A stretch of DNA of 64,000 nucleotides, taken from positions 360,955-424,954 of the forward strand of contig NZ_JAIOAA010000005.1 in NCBI RefSeq assembly GCF_019890675.1. Direction: 5' to 3'. The translations under genes and the position numbers were made by a program. Shown in pieces: positions 37,261 through 44,698 of this stretch. Numbering within the stretch: position 1 is the first letter of the stretch; every line of letters begins with the position of its first letter. The stretch comes from Micromonospora sp. PLK6-60. GTDB taxonomy: Bacteria > Actinomycetota > Actinomycetes > Mycobacteriales > Micromonosporaceae. Under the pieces are notes generated by a model. The model was not told the DNA's origin, ran no database searches, and was given only the letters and a program-made list of their open reading frames with translations.

Positions 37261-37749
37261 ATGCAGCCACACCCGAACGTGCAGGCGGTACAGCGGGCCC
37301 TCGACGAGGCCAAGGCGCGGGACGCCGCCGGCGCCGCCACCCAGGTACGCCTGCTGCCCGACGCGGTGCACACCGCCGCCGCGGCGGCCGAGGCGCTTGG
37401 CGTCCAGGTCGGCCAGATCGCCAACTCGCTCATCTTCGACGCCGACGGGACTCCGCTGCTGGTGCTGACCTCCGGGGCGCACCGGGTGGACACCGCCGGC
37501 CTGGCCGCGTCCCTCGGGGTGACCCGCCTGCGCCGGGCCACCCCCGAGTTCGTCCGGGAGCACACCGGCCAGCCGATCGGCGGGGTCGCCCCGGTGGGCC
37601 ACCCGCGCCCGCTGCGCACCCTGGTCGACACCGCCCTCGACCAGTACCCGGAGATCTGGGCGGCCGGCGGGGTGCCCCGGGCGGTCTTCCCCACCACGTA
37701 CGCCGACCTGCTGCGGATCACCGCGGGCACCGCGGCCGAGGTGGCGTGA
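37261..37749 (+). CDS. YbaK/EbsC-family aminoacyl-tRNA deacylase
   Basis: 162 residues from the ATG at 37261 (GGGGAG ~10 bp upstream; an in-frame ATG at 37252 is too close to it). YbaK fold: AAEALGVQVGQIANSLIF with the conserved Lys position replaced (usually qiaKsL), LVLTSGAHRVD, GGVAPVGHP and WAAGGVPRAVFPTTYADLLRI. Removes wrong amino acids such as Cys or Ala from tRNA. The Asn in place of the usual catalytic Lys in IANSL may alter activity. Its stop overlaps the GTG of the first start-codon repeat. Confidence 0.85.
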   Translation: MQPHPNVQAVQRALDEAKARDAAGAATQVRLLPDAVHTAAAAAEALGVQVGQIANSLIFDADGTPLLVLTSGAHRVDTAGLAASLGVTRLRRATPEFVREHTGQPIGGVAPVGHPRPLRTLVDTALDQYPEIWAAGGVPRAVFPTTYADLLRITAGTAAEVA

Positions 37750-37890
37750 GCGCGAGGAGTGAGCCGGGTTTGCGAGCCCCGCAGTCGCGAACCGAGACGG
37801 CACCGTGAGCGCGAGGAGCGAGCCGGGTTTGCGAGCCCCGCAGTCGCGAACCGAAGACGGCACCGTGAGCGCGAGGAGTGAGCCGGGCGG
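37746..37890 (+). repeat. Start-codon-carrying tandem repeat (VSARSEPGLRAPQS units)
   Basis: Three units begin with GTGAGCGCGAGGAG at 37746, 37805 and 37865 (two full units of 59 and 60 bp, the third partial). Unit 1 overlaps the ybaK stop and encodes 20 codons ending in TGA, which overlaps the GTG of unit 2. Unit 2 is in frame with unit 3 and the CrtA-like gene. A one-base difference (CCGAGACGG versus CCGAAGACGG) sets the frames. Confidence 0.9.
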
Positions 37891-38617
37891 GCCGGTTCCG
37901 GAGCTGGTCACCCTGCACGTGTGGCGGACGTCGCGGGCGGCGCTGCCCCGGGTGCTGACCCGGATGGCGGCGCATCCGCCGCGGCTGCGCCGCCTCCCCG
38001 GCGTACGGTTCGGCAAGCTGCTGGGCACGGGCAGCGGCACCGGGTTCGGTCCGGGCGACGCCGACCTGACCCGGTGGGCCGCCCTGCTGGTCTGGGACTC
38101 GCCGGCCGCGGCGGCCGGCTTCGACACCACGCCGGTCGGCCGTTCCTGGGCCCGCGTCGCCCGCGCCTCGGCCCGCCTGGACCTGCGCCCGCTGACCAGC
38201 CGGGGCGAGTGGTCCGGCCGGCGGCCGTTCGGCGACCCGCCGGGGGGCCGGGTCGACGGCCCGGTGCTGGCGCTGACCCGGGCCCGGCTGCGTCCGGCGC
38301 GGGCGGTCACCTTCTGGCGGGCCGTCCCGCCGGTGGCCGCCGCGCTGCACGCCGCGCCCGGGCTGCTGGCCCGGTTCGGGGTGGGCGAGGCGCCGCTGGG
38401 CTGGCAGGGCACGGTCAGCGTGTGGCGCGACGCGGCGGACCTCGTGGCGTTCGCGTACCGTCACCCGGAGCACCGGGCCGCGATCGCCCGCACCCCGACC
38501 GAGGGGTGGTACGCCGAGGAGCTCTTCGCCCGGTTCGAGGTGCGCGACGTGGTGGGCGACCGTTCGGTGCTGGGCTGGTCCGGCGCGGACGGCGTGGGAA
38601 CGAAGGGGCACGCATGA
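37865..38617 (+). CDS. CrtA-like (spheroidene monooxygenase family) protein
   Basis: 250 residues from the GTG at 37865; the in-frame GTG at 37805 would add 20 repeat-coded residues. Family features: LHVWRTSRAALPRVLTRMA, LPGVRFGKLLGTGSG, TRWAALLVWDSPAAAAGFD and RHPEHRAAIARTPTEGWYAEELFARF. CrtA enzymes oxidise acyclic carotenoid ends to ketones. First gene of a run with GNAT, CruF, CruG and CrtI/CrtD-like genes, so it is likely a carotenoid-tailoring enzyme; the exact reaction is inference. The start region is built from a repeat, so the true N-terminus is uncertain. Confidence 0.8.
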   Translation: MSARSEPGGPVPELVTLHVWRTSRAALPRVLTRMAAHPPRLRRLPGVRFGKLLGTGSGTGFGPGDADLTRWAALLVWDSPAAAAGFDTTPVGRSWARVARASARLDLRPLTSRGEWSGRRPFGDPPGGRVDGPVLALTRARLRPARAVTFWRAVPPVAAALHAAPGLLARFGVGEAPLGWQGTVSVWRDAADLVAFAYRHPEHRAAIARTPTEGWYAEELFARFEVRDVVGDRSVLGWSGADGVGTKGHA

Positions 38618-39258
38618 GGCTGGTCCGGTGGACGCCGGAGGATCTCGTCCGACGGCTGGACGACGTGGTGGCCGTCTACGGCGAGGCGATGGGCTACCGT
38701 GCCGACCTGCTGGAGGCCCGGCGCGGCTACATCGCCACCCACGTCCGCCGCCCCGGCTTCCGCGCGGTGGCCGGGCTGACCTCCGAGGGGCACCTGGCCG
38801 GCTTCGGGTACGGCTACCTCGGCGCGGCCGGGCAGTGGTGGCACGACCAGGTGTCCCGGGCGCTGGACCCGCCGGCCCGCAAGCGCTGGCTCGGCAACTG
38901 CTTCGAGGTGGTGGAGCTGCACGTCCGGCCGCCCGCCCAGGGGCACGGCCTGGGCGCCCGCCAGCTGCGCGCCCTGCTCGACCTGGCCGACGGCGACACC
39001 ACCCTGCTCTCCACCCCGGAGGCCGACGAGCAGCGGTCGCGGGCGTGGCGGCTCTACCGCCGGTTCGGCTTCGTCGACCTGCTGCGCCACTTCCACTTCC
39101 CCGGCGACGAGCGCCCGTTCGGCGTGCTCGGCCGGGACCTGCCGCTGGAGCCGGCGGGCGCCGGCCGGCCCGGGCCGGCTGGCCGGCGTGATCATTTCGG
39201 CGCCGCCGGCCCGCCCGCCGACCCGCCCGCCGGCCGGCCCGGGCCGGGCACGCCGTGA
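38614..39258 (+). CDS. GNAT-family N-acetyltransferase
   Basis: 214 residues from an ATG overlapping the previous stop (ATGA). GNAT core: LAGFGYGYLG, VELHVRPPAQGHGLGARQLRALLD (acetyl-CoA P-loop variant QGHGLGA) and WRLYRRFGFVDLLRHFHFPGD, seen here as RAWRLYRRFGF. The last ~35 residues are a Pro/Gly/Ala tail. Substrate unknown. Being locked between CrtA-like and CruF genes by stop-start overlaps suggests a role in the same pathway, or just operon hitch-hiking. Confidence 0.82.
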   Translation: MRLVRWTPEDLVRRLDDVVAVYGEAMGYRADLLEARRGYIATHVRRPGFRAVAGLTSEGHLAGFGYGYLGAAGQWWHDQVSRALDPPARKRWLGNCFEVVELHVRPPAQGHGLGARQLRALLDLADGDTTLLSTPEADEQRSRAWRLYRRFGFVDLLRHFHFPGDERPFGVLGRDLPLEPAGAGRPGPAGRRDHFGAAGPPADPPAGRPGPGTP

Positions 39259-40121
39259 GCCACCGGCGGCTGCTGCCCTGGGCGCTGCTGGCCGTCCTGG
39301 TCCTCGCCCAGATCTGCTACCCGCTGACCGGCGGGGTCACCCGCAACCGGCTCACCGTGGCGACGGTGGTGCTGGGCTGGCTGCTGTCGGTGACCCACGC
39401 GGCCCTCAGCCGGGGCCCGCGCGCCGCCGTCGCGCTGGTCGCGGTGGCCACCGGGGGCGGTTTCGCGATCGAGGCGCTCGGCGTGGCCACCGGCTTCCCG
39501 TTCGGCAGCTACGACTACTCCGGGCAGCTCGGCCCGAAGCTGGCCGGGGTGCCGTTGATCATCCCGTTGGCCTGGACCTGGATGGCGTGGCCGGCGTGGT
39601 TGGCCGCGGTCCGGCTCACTCAGGTGTTAAGAAGGGGCCCCGGCTCTACCGGAGGCGTTAACAAGGGGCCCTTCCTTGCGCGGGTCGCGCTGGGCGCGGT
39701 CGGGCTGGCCGCCTGGGATCTCTTCCTCGACCCGCAGATGGTCGCGGAGGGCCACTGGCGTTGGCTCGACGCCACCCCGGCGCTGCCCGGGCTGCCCGGC
39801 ATCCCGGTCAGCAACTACCTCGGCTGGCTGCTCTTCGGGGTGCTGGTGATGGCGGCGCTGCGCCCGCTGGCCGGTCCGACGGTGGGCCGCACCGGGCCCG
39901 CCGACCGGCCGATGTACGCGCTCTACCTGTGGACGTACGCCTCCAGCGTGCTGGCCCACGCGGTCTTCCTCGACCTGCCCGCCTCCGCGCTGTGGGGCGC
40001 GGCCGGCATGGCGGTGGTCGCCGTGCCGCTGGCGGTGACGCTCGCCCGGGGTCGCGCCGCCCGGACCGACCGGGCCCGGCCGGTGCCGGCACCGGCCGCC
40101 GAGGCCGACGCGACCCGATGA
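39255..40121 (+). CDS. cruF: Carotenoid C-1',2' hydratase CruF-like membrane protein, with inserted repeat
   Basis: 288 residues, GTG overlapping the previous stop. About seven transmembrane helices and the CruF/DUF422 landmarks GVATGFPFGSYDYSGQLGPKLAGVPL, AAWDLFLDPQMVAEGHWRW and IPVSNYLGWLLFG (each read in blocks). CruF adds water to the 1',2' double bond of an acyclic carotenoid end before glycosylation. Residues ~124-142 (VLRRGPGSTGGVNKGPFLA) are encoded by a copy of the GTTAAC/GGGGCCCC element in a loop between helices. That insert contains TTA, AGA and AGG codons. Followed by cruG with an ATGA overlap. Confidence 0.87.
   Translation: MSHRRLLPWALLAVLVLAQICYPLTGGVTRNRLTVATVVLGWLLSVTHAALSRGPRAAVALVAVATGGGFAIEALGVATGFPFGSYDYSGQLGPKLAGVPLIIPLAWTWMAWPAWLAAVRLTQVLRRGPGSTGGVNKGPFLARVALGAVGLAAWDLFLDPQMVAEGHWRWLDATPALPGLPGIPVSNYLGWLLFGVLVMAALRPLAGPTVGRTGPADRPMYALYLWTYASSVLAHAVFLDLPASALWGAAGMAVVAVPLAVTLARGRAARTDRARPVPAPAAEADATR
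39623..39679 (+). repeat. GTTAAC/GGGGCCCC element, copy B, inside cruF
   Basis: Half units begin at 39626 (GTTAAGAAGGGGCCCC) and 39657 (GTTAACAAGGGGCCC), 31 bp apart, ending CCTTGC. It is read through in frame without a stop. It is antisense relative to the other copies, whose CCTTAC end faces a gene's 3' end. The TTA codon is at 39627-39629. Confidence 0.9.
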
Positions 40122-41248
40122 CCACCGCCGCCCTCGTCCTGCTGGTCGGCGTGGTCGCGCTGACCGGGCACTCCTGGGTGAACGCCACCCGCTGGCTGCG
40201 CCGGCCGCCCGACGGGCCGGTCGAGGTCGGCGAACCGGTCGCGGTGCTGCTGCCGCTGCGCGACGAGGCCGACCGGGTCACCCCCTGCCTGCGCGCGCTG
40301 CTCGCCCAGCGGGGCGTGCCCGACCTGCGGATCGTGGTGCTGGACGACGGCTCGACCGACGGCACCGCCGAGGTGGTCCGGGCGGTGGCCGGCGGCGACC
40401 CACGGGTCACCCTGCTCACCGGGGTCGCCCCGCCGCCGGGCTGGCTGGGCAAGCCGCACGCCTGCTGGCAGTTGGCCACCCGGACCGACCCGGCCCCGAC
40501 CGTGCTCGCCTTCGTCGACGCCGACGTGGTGCTCAGCCCGTACGCCGTCGCGGCGGCGGTGGCCGAGCTGCGCGCGGCGCGGGCGGCGCTGCTGTCCGCG
40601 TACCCCCGGATCGTGGTGCGGACGGCGGCTGACCGGCTGGTGCAGCCGCTGTTGCAGTGGTTGTGGTTGACCTTCCTGCCGCTGCGGGCGATGGAACGCT
40701 CGCCGCGGCCGTCGCTGGCGGCGGCCGGCGGGCAGTTCCTGGTCGTGGACCGGGCCGGGTACCTGCGGGCCGGCGGGCACGCGGCGGTCGCCGACAAGGT
40801 GCTGGAGGACATCGAGCTGGCCCGGGCGGTGAAGCGCTCCGGCGGCCGGATCGCGCTGGCCGACGGCGCGCGGCTCGCCTCCTGCCGGATGTACGAGGAC
40901 TGGCCGCAGCTGCGCGACGGCTACTCGAAGTCGCTGTGGGCCTCGTTCGGGCACCCGAGCGCCGCGGCGCTGGTGCTGACCCTGCTGCTCCTGCTCTACT
41001 CCGCTCCCCCGCTGCTGGCGGTGGCGGCGCTGGCGGCCGGCGCGCCGGCGGTGGCCGGCGCCGCGTTCCTGGCCTACCTGGCGGGCGTCGCCGGGCGGGT
41101 GGTCTGCGCCCGGGCGACCGGCGGGCGGGCCTGGCCCGACGCGCTGGCACACCCCGTGTCGGTCGTGGTCCTCGGTTGGCTGACGCTGCGGTCGTACCAT
41201 CTGCGGAAGCGGCGCCGCCTGTCCTGGCGCGGTCGCCCGGTCAGCTAA
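40118..41248 (+). CDS. cruG: Carotenoid glycosyltransferase CruG-like (GT2)
   Basis: 376 residues. One N-terminal transmembrane helix, then a GT-A family 2 domain: VAVLLPLRDEADRV, IVVLDDGSTDGT, WLGKPHACW, FVDADVVLS (DxD) and later DIELARAVKRSG; three or four hydrophobic helices at the C-terminus. CruG transfers a sugar to the hydroxyl made by CruF in cyanobacterial myxol and in Salinispora-type glycosylated carotenoids. The order cruF-cruG with an ATGA overlap supports this name. Confidence 0.85.
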   Translation: MTTAALVLLVGVVALTGHSWVNATRWLRRPPDGPVEVGEPVAVLLPLRDEADRVTPCLRALLAQRGVPDLRIVVLDDGSTDGTAEVVRAVAGGDPRVTLLTGVAPPPGWLGKPHACWQLATRTDPAPTVLAFVDADVVLSPYAVAAAVAELRAARAALLSAYPRIVVRTAADRLVQPLLQWLWLTFLPLRAMERSPRPSLAAAGGQFLVVDRAGYLRAGGHAAVADKVLEDIELARAVKRSGGRIALADGARLASCRMYEDWPQLRDGYSKSLWASFGHPSAAALVLTLLLLLYSAPPLLAVAALAAGAPAVAGAAFLAYLAGVAGRVVCARATGGRAWPDALAHPVSVVVLGWLTLRSYHLRKRRRLSWRGRPVS

Positions 41249-41259
41249 GGGGGCGCGGC

Positions 41260-42747
41260 ATGGCGCGGATCGTGGTCGTCGGCGCCGGCGTGGGTGGGCT
41301 GGCCACCGCCGCCCGGCTGGCCGCCACCGGACATCAGGTGACCGTGCTCGAACAGGCCGGCACGGTCGGCGGCAAGCTCGGCCGGTACGCCCACCACACC
41401 GCCGAGGGGTCGTTCCACTTCGACACCGGGCCGAGTTTGCTCACCCTGCCGCAGGTCTTCCACGACCTGTTCGAGGCGACCGGCGCGAAGCTCGACGAAT
41501 ATCTCGACCTGGTGCCGCTGGACCCGATCGTGCGGCACGTCTTCCCCGACGGGTCCACCCTCGACTCGTGCGCCGACCCGGACGGGTTCGCCGGCCGGAT
41601 CGGCGCCGCGTTCGGCGACCGCGCGGCGGCCGACTGGCGGCGGCTGTGGCGGCGGGCCGAGCGGGTGTGGGCGGCCTCGCACCGGGACATCCTGCGGCGC
41701 AGCGTCGACTCGCCGCGGGACCTGGCCGCGCTGGCCTGGCGGCTGGGTGACCTGGCCGCCATCGCCCCCGGGCGGACGCTGCGCGGCCTGGGCCGCGGGC
41801 ACCTGGCCGACCCGCGGCTGCGGATGCTGCTCGACCGGTACGCGACCTACACCGGTGCCGACCCGCGCCGCGCCCCGGCCGCGCTGGTCGCCGTCCCGTA
41901 CGCCGAGCTGGCCTACGGCGGCTGGTACCTGCGCGGCGGGCTGGGCAGCCTCGCCGACGCCCTGCTCACCCGCTGCCTGGACCTGGGCGTGGTGGTCCGC
42001 ACCGACACCGCGGTCACCCGGATCGACGCCGCCGGCGGGCGGGTGCACGGGGTACGCCTCGCCGGGACGGCCGCGCCGCTGCCCGCCGACGTGGTGGTGG
42101 CCAACGTGGACGCGCTCACCCTCTACCGTGACCTGCTGCCCCACCCGCGCCGGCTGGCCCGGCTCACCGACCGGAGCCTGGCCGGTTTCGTGCTGCTGCT
42201 CGGCGTGCGTGGCGACAGCGGGCTGGCCCACCACAACGTCTTCTTCCCCCGCGACTACGACGCCGAGTTCGACGCGGTCTTCGGCGACCCGGGGCGCGGG
42301 GTGCGGGCCCGGCCGGCCCTCGACCCGACGGTCTTCGTCACGGTGGCCGACGACCCGGCGGCCCGCCCGGCCGGGCACGAGGCGTGGTTCGTGCTGGTCA
42401 ACGCCGCCCGGCACGGCACCGCCGCCGGCGCGGTCGACTGGCGCCGGCCGGGGCTCGCGCAGGCGTACGCCGACCGGATCCTCGACGTGCTGGCCGAGCG
42501 GGGCGTGGACGTCCGGGACCGGCTGCTCTTCCGCGAGGTGCGTACCCCGGCCGACCTGGCCACCGCCGCCGCCGCGCCGGGCGGGTCGATCTACGGCACC
42601 GCCGGCGGGCTGCTCCGGCCGGCCAACCGGGGGCCGGCGCGCGGGCTGTGGCTGGTGGGCGGCTCCAGCCACCCGGGCGGCGGGCTGCCGATGGTGACCC
42701 TCTCCGCGGAGATCGTCGCCGAGGAGATCGGCCCGGCCTGGGGGTAA
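41260..42747 (+). CDS. CrtI/CrtD-type carotenoid desaturase (FAD-dependent)
   Basis: 495 residues. N-terminal FAD-binding dinucleotide fold VVVGAGVGGLATAARLAATGH, with GGKLGRYAHH and FHFDTGPSLLTLP. C-terminal bacterial phytoene-dehydrogenase signature region: GSIYGTAGGLLRPANR and LVGGSSHPGGGLPMVTLSA. Together with CruF and CruG it most likely acts as a C-3',4' desaturase (CrtD) on the glycosylated end rather than as the primary phytoene desaturase. That assignment is from context. The TAA stop lies within element copy C. Confidence 0.87.
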   Translation: MARIVVVGAGVGGLATAARLAATGHQVTVLEQAGTVGGKLGRYAHHTAEGSFHFDTGPSLLTLPQVFHDLFEATGAKLDEYLDLVPLDPIVRHVFPDGSTLDSCADPDGFAGRIGAAFGDRAAADWRRLWRRAERVWAASHRDILRRSVDSPRDLAALAWRLGDLAAIAPGRTLRGLGRGHLADPRLRMLLDRYATYTGADPRRAPAALVAVPYAELAYGGWYLRGGLGSLADALLTRCLDLGVVVRTDTAVTRIDAAGGRVHGVRLAGTAAPLPADVVVANVDALTLYRDLLPHPRRLARLTDRSLAGFVLLLGVRGDSGLAHHNVFFPRDYDAEFDAVFGDPGRGVRARPALDPTVFVTVADDPAARPAGHEAWFVLVNAARHGTAAGAVDWRRPGLAQAYADRILDVLAERGVDVRDRLLFREVRTPADLATAAAAPGGSIYGTAGGLLRPANRGPARGLWLVGGSSHPGGGLPMVTLSAEIVAEEIGPAWG

Positions 42748-42800
42748 GGAGGGTGCCCTTGTTAACGCCTGCGGTATAGGAAGGGCCCCCTCTTAACACC
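42744..42800 (-). repeat. GTTAAC/GGGGCCCC element, copy C
   Basis: On the minus strand GGTGTTAAGAGGGGGCCC...GTTAACAAGGGCACCC, ending CCTTAC. On the plus strand it supplies the TAA stop of the desaturase gene (GTAAGGAGGG). It sits between convergent genes. Confidence 0.9.
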
Positions 42801-42809
42801 TCGCGCGGG

Positions 42810-43499
42810 TCAGCCGGCGTCGGCCAGGGCGCGGCGGATCGCGGAGAGCAGCTGGCCCAGCCCGAAGCCGGCCAGCAGCACCCACACCGCGGTCACCATG
42901 GTGCTGGTCCCGGCGGTCAGGTCGGCGGCGATCAGGCCGCTCGCCCCGACCAGCAGCAGCCCGACCAGGGCCACGCAGACCCGGGTGGGCCGCTCCCCCA
43001 CGGTCACCGCGCCCAACTCCCGCATGCCGGCGGCGACCGCCCGGGCCCGGGCGTACTCGTGCAACCAGGACAGCGCCCCACCCGCGACGACCAGCGCGCC
43101 GGGCGCACCCAGCAGCCAGAACGCCGCCAGCCAGGCCACCTCGCCGAGCCGGTCGGCGAGCGAGTCGTAGACGTAACCGAGGCGGGTGGTCCGGCCGGTG
43201 GCCACGGCGACCGCGCCGTCCACACTGTCGGCCACCGCGGCGGCCAGCACGAACAGCGCCGCCACGAACGGCCCGTTTCCCGGCCGCACCGCGAACAGCG
43301 GCACGCAGAAGCAGAGCAGCACCCCCACGGCGGTCACCGCCGTCGGGCCCACCCGCAGCCGGCCCAGGATGAAACCCACGTGGTACGCGAAGCGCAGCCA
43401 GCTCCGGACCACCGGCGCCGCCACCCGCGGGTCGAACCCGCCGTGCAGCCGAGCCCAGGCGGTGGCGTACTCGTCCCAGCTCAGTTGTGTGCCCACCAC
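42810..43499 (-). CDS. CDP-alcohol phosphatidyltransferase family membrane protein
   Basis: 229 residues, about six transmembrane helices. The CDP-OH-P motif D-G-x2-A-R-x8-G-x3-D-x3-D is recognisable as DGAVAVATGRTTRLGYVYD followed by SLAD, but the usual Arg after Ala is Val. Members join a CDP-activated lipid to an alcohol (phosphoglycerol, inositol, others). The Arg change makes substrate and activity uncertain. Convergent with the carotenoid operon; element C lies between them. Confidence 0.82.
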   Translation of the reverse strand: MVGTQLSWDEYATAWARLHGGFDPRVAAPVVRSWLRFAYHVGFILGRLRVGPTAVTAVGVLLCFCVPLFAVRPGNGPFVAALFVLAAAVADSVDGAVAVATGRTTRLGYVYDSLADRLGEVAWLAAFWLLGAPGALVVAGGALSWLHEYARARAVAAGMRELGAVTVGERPTRVCVALVGLLLVGASGLIAADLTAGTSTMVTAVWVLLAGFGLGQLLSAIRRALADAG

Positions 43500-43542
43500 C
43501 GGTCAACCGTCGCAGCAGCGTCCAGGTGTCGCGAACCCGGGG

Positions 43543-44460
43543 TCAGACCCGCGCCCCGATCCGCAGGTGCTGCCACACCTCGCGGGTCGCGGTGGACCGG
43601 TTGAGGGTGATGAAGTGGATGCCCGGGACGCCCTCGTCGAGCAGCCGCGCGCACATCTCGCTGGCCTGCTCGATGCCGAGCCGGCGCACCGCCTCCGGGT
43701 CGTCGGCCACCCGCTCGAACCGCTCGGCGAGGGCGGGCGGGAAGGGCGCGCCGGAGAGCTGCACGGACCGCTCGATGGTGCTCAGCTGGGTCACCGGCAT
43801 CACTCCGGCGAGGATCGGGGTGTCGCAGCCGGTGGCGGCCACCCGGTCGCGCAGCCGCAGGTAGTCGTCGGCGTCGAAGAACATCTGGGTGATCGCGAAC
43901 TCGGCGCCGGCCCGGCACTTGCGGACGAAGTGCTCGGTGTCGCTGGCCACGTCGGGCGAGCGCGGGTGCTTGTAGGGGAAGGCGGCCACCCCGACGCTGA
44001 AGTCACCGGCGTCGCGCACCAGGCGGACCAGGTCCTCGGCGTACTGCACGCCCTCCGGGTGGGGGACCCACTCGCCGCCCGGGTTGCCGGGCGGGTCGCC
44101 CCGCACGGCCAGCACGTTGCGCACCCCCACGCCGGCCAGCCGGCCGATCACGTTGCGCAGCTCGGCGACGGAGTGGTTGACCGCCGTCAGGTGCGCCATC
44201 GGCAGCAGGGTGGTGTCGGTGGCGATCCGCTCGGTGACCGCGACCGTGGTGTCCCGGGTCGACCCGCCCGCGCCGTAGGTGATCGAGACGAACGAGGGGC
44301 GCAGCGACTCCAGCTCGCGGATGGCCTGCCAGAGCAGCCGCTCGCCCTGCTCGGTCTTGGGCGGGAAGAACTCGAACGAGAACGTCGGCTGACCGTCGCG
44401 GATCAGCTCCCCGATCGCCGGTTGGGGATTGGGGAGGACGGAGGGAAGACCGAGCGCCAC
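43543..44460 (-). CDS. metF: Methylenetetrahydrofolate reductase
   Basis: Reduces 5,10-methylene-THF to 5-methyl-THF for methionine synthesis. 305 residues. Landmarks: FSFEFFPPKTEQGE with catalytic Glu, FVSITYGAGGSTRDTT, LAVRGDPP, FAITQMFFDADDYLRL and GVMPVTQLSTIERSVQLSG (blocks). Standard bacterial MTHFR length. The equivalent of Rv2172c in the mycobacterial region, which fits the wider synteny. The ~235 bp between it and the HTH gene hold no gene I can support. Confidence 0.95.
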   Translation of the reverse strand: MALGLPSVLPNPQPAIGELIRDGQPTFSFEFFPPKTEQGERLLWQAIRELESLRPSFVSITYGAGGSTRDTTVAVTERIATDTTLLPMAHLTAVNHSVAELRNVIGRLAGVGVRNVLAVRGDPPGNPGGEWVPHPEGVQYAEDLVRLVRDAGDFSVGVAAFPYKHPRSPDVASDTEHFVRKCRAGAEFAITQMFFDADDYLRLRDRVAATGCDTPILAGVMPVTQLSTIERSVQLSGAPFPPALAERFERVADDPEAVRRLGIEQASEMCARLLDEGVPGIHFITLNRSTATREVWQHLRIGARV

Positions 44461-44698
44461 GCCCCGACTCTAGCCGCCCGGACGCCCCGTGCCGACGACC
44501 TTCCCACCCGTCGGAGCGGGCCGTGTCGGGCGGGGGCGTCGTACCCCTGGGATATCACTGGGGGCAGCGCGAGGTCGGCCGGCCGGGCCGGCCAGGGGCA
44601 CGCGCGGGGGTCACCCGGGGGTCATCAGCACCGATCGGCGACGCGCGTCCGTACTCGGGACGGTCGGCGCCGCCGCGCCGACGCCTTTCGGAGGACCG

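Noticed and set aside
42744..42800. Classic intrinsic terminator made by the GTTAAC/GGGGCCCC element
   Set aside because: Half units can pair, but there is no T-tract and one copy lies inside a coding sequence, so a plain terminator does not explain the family.
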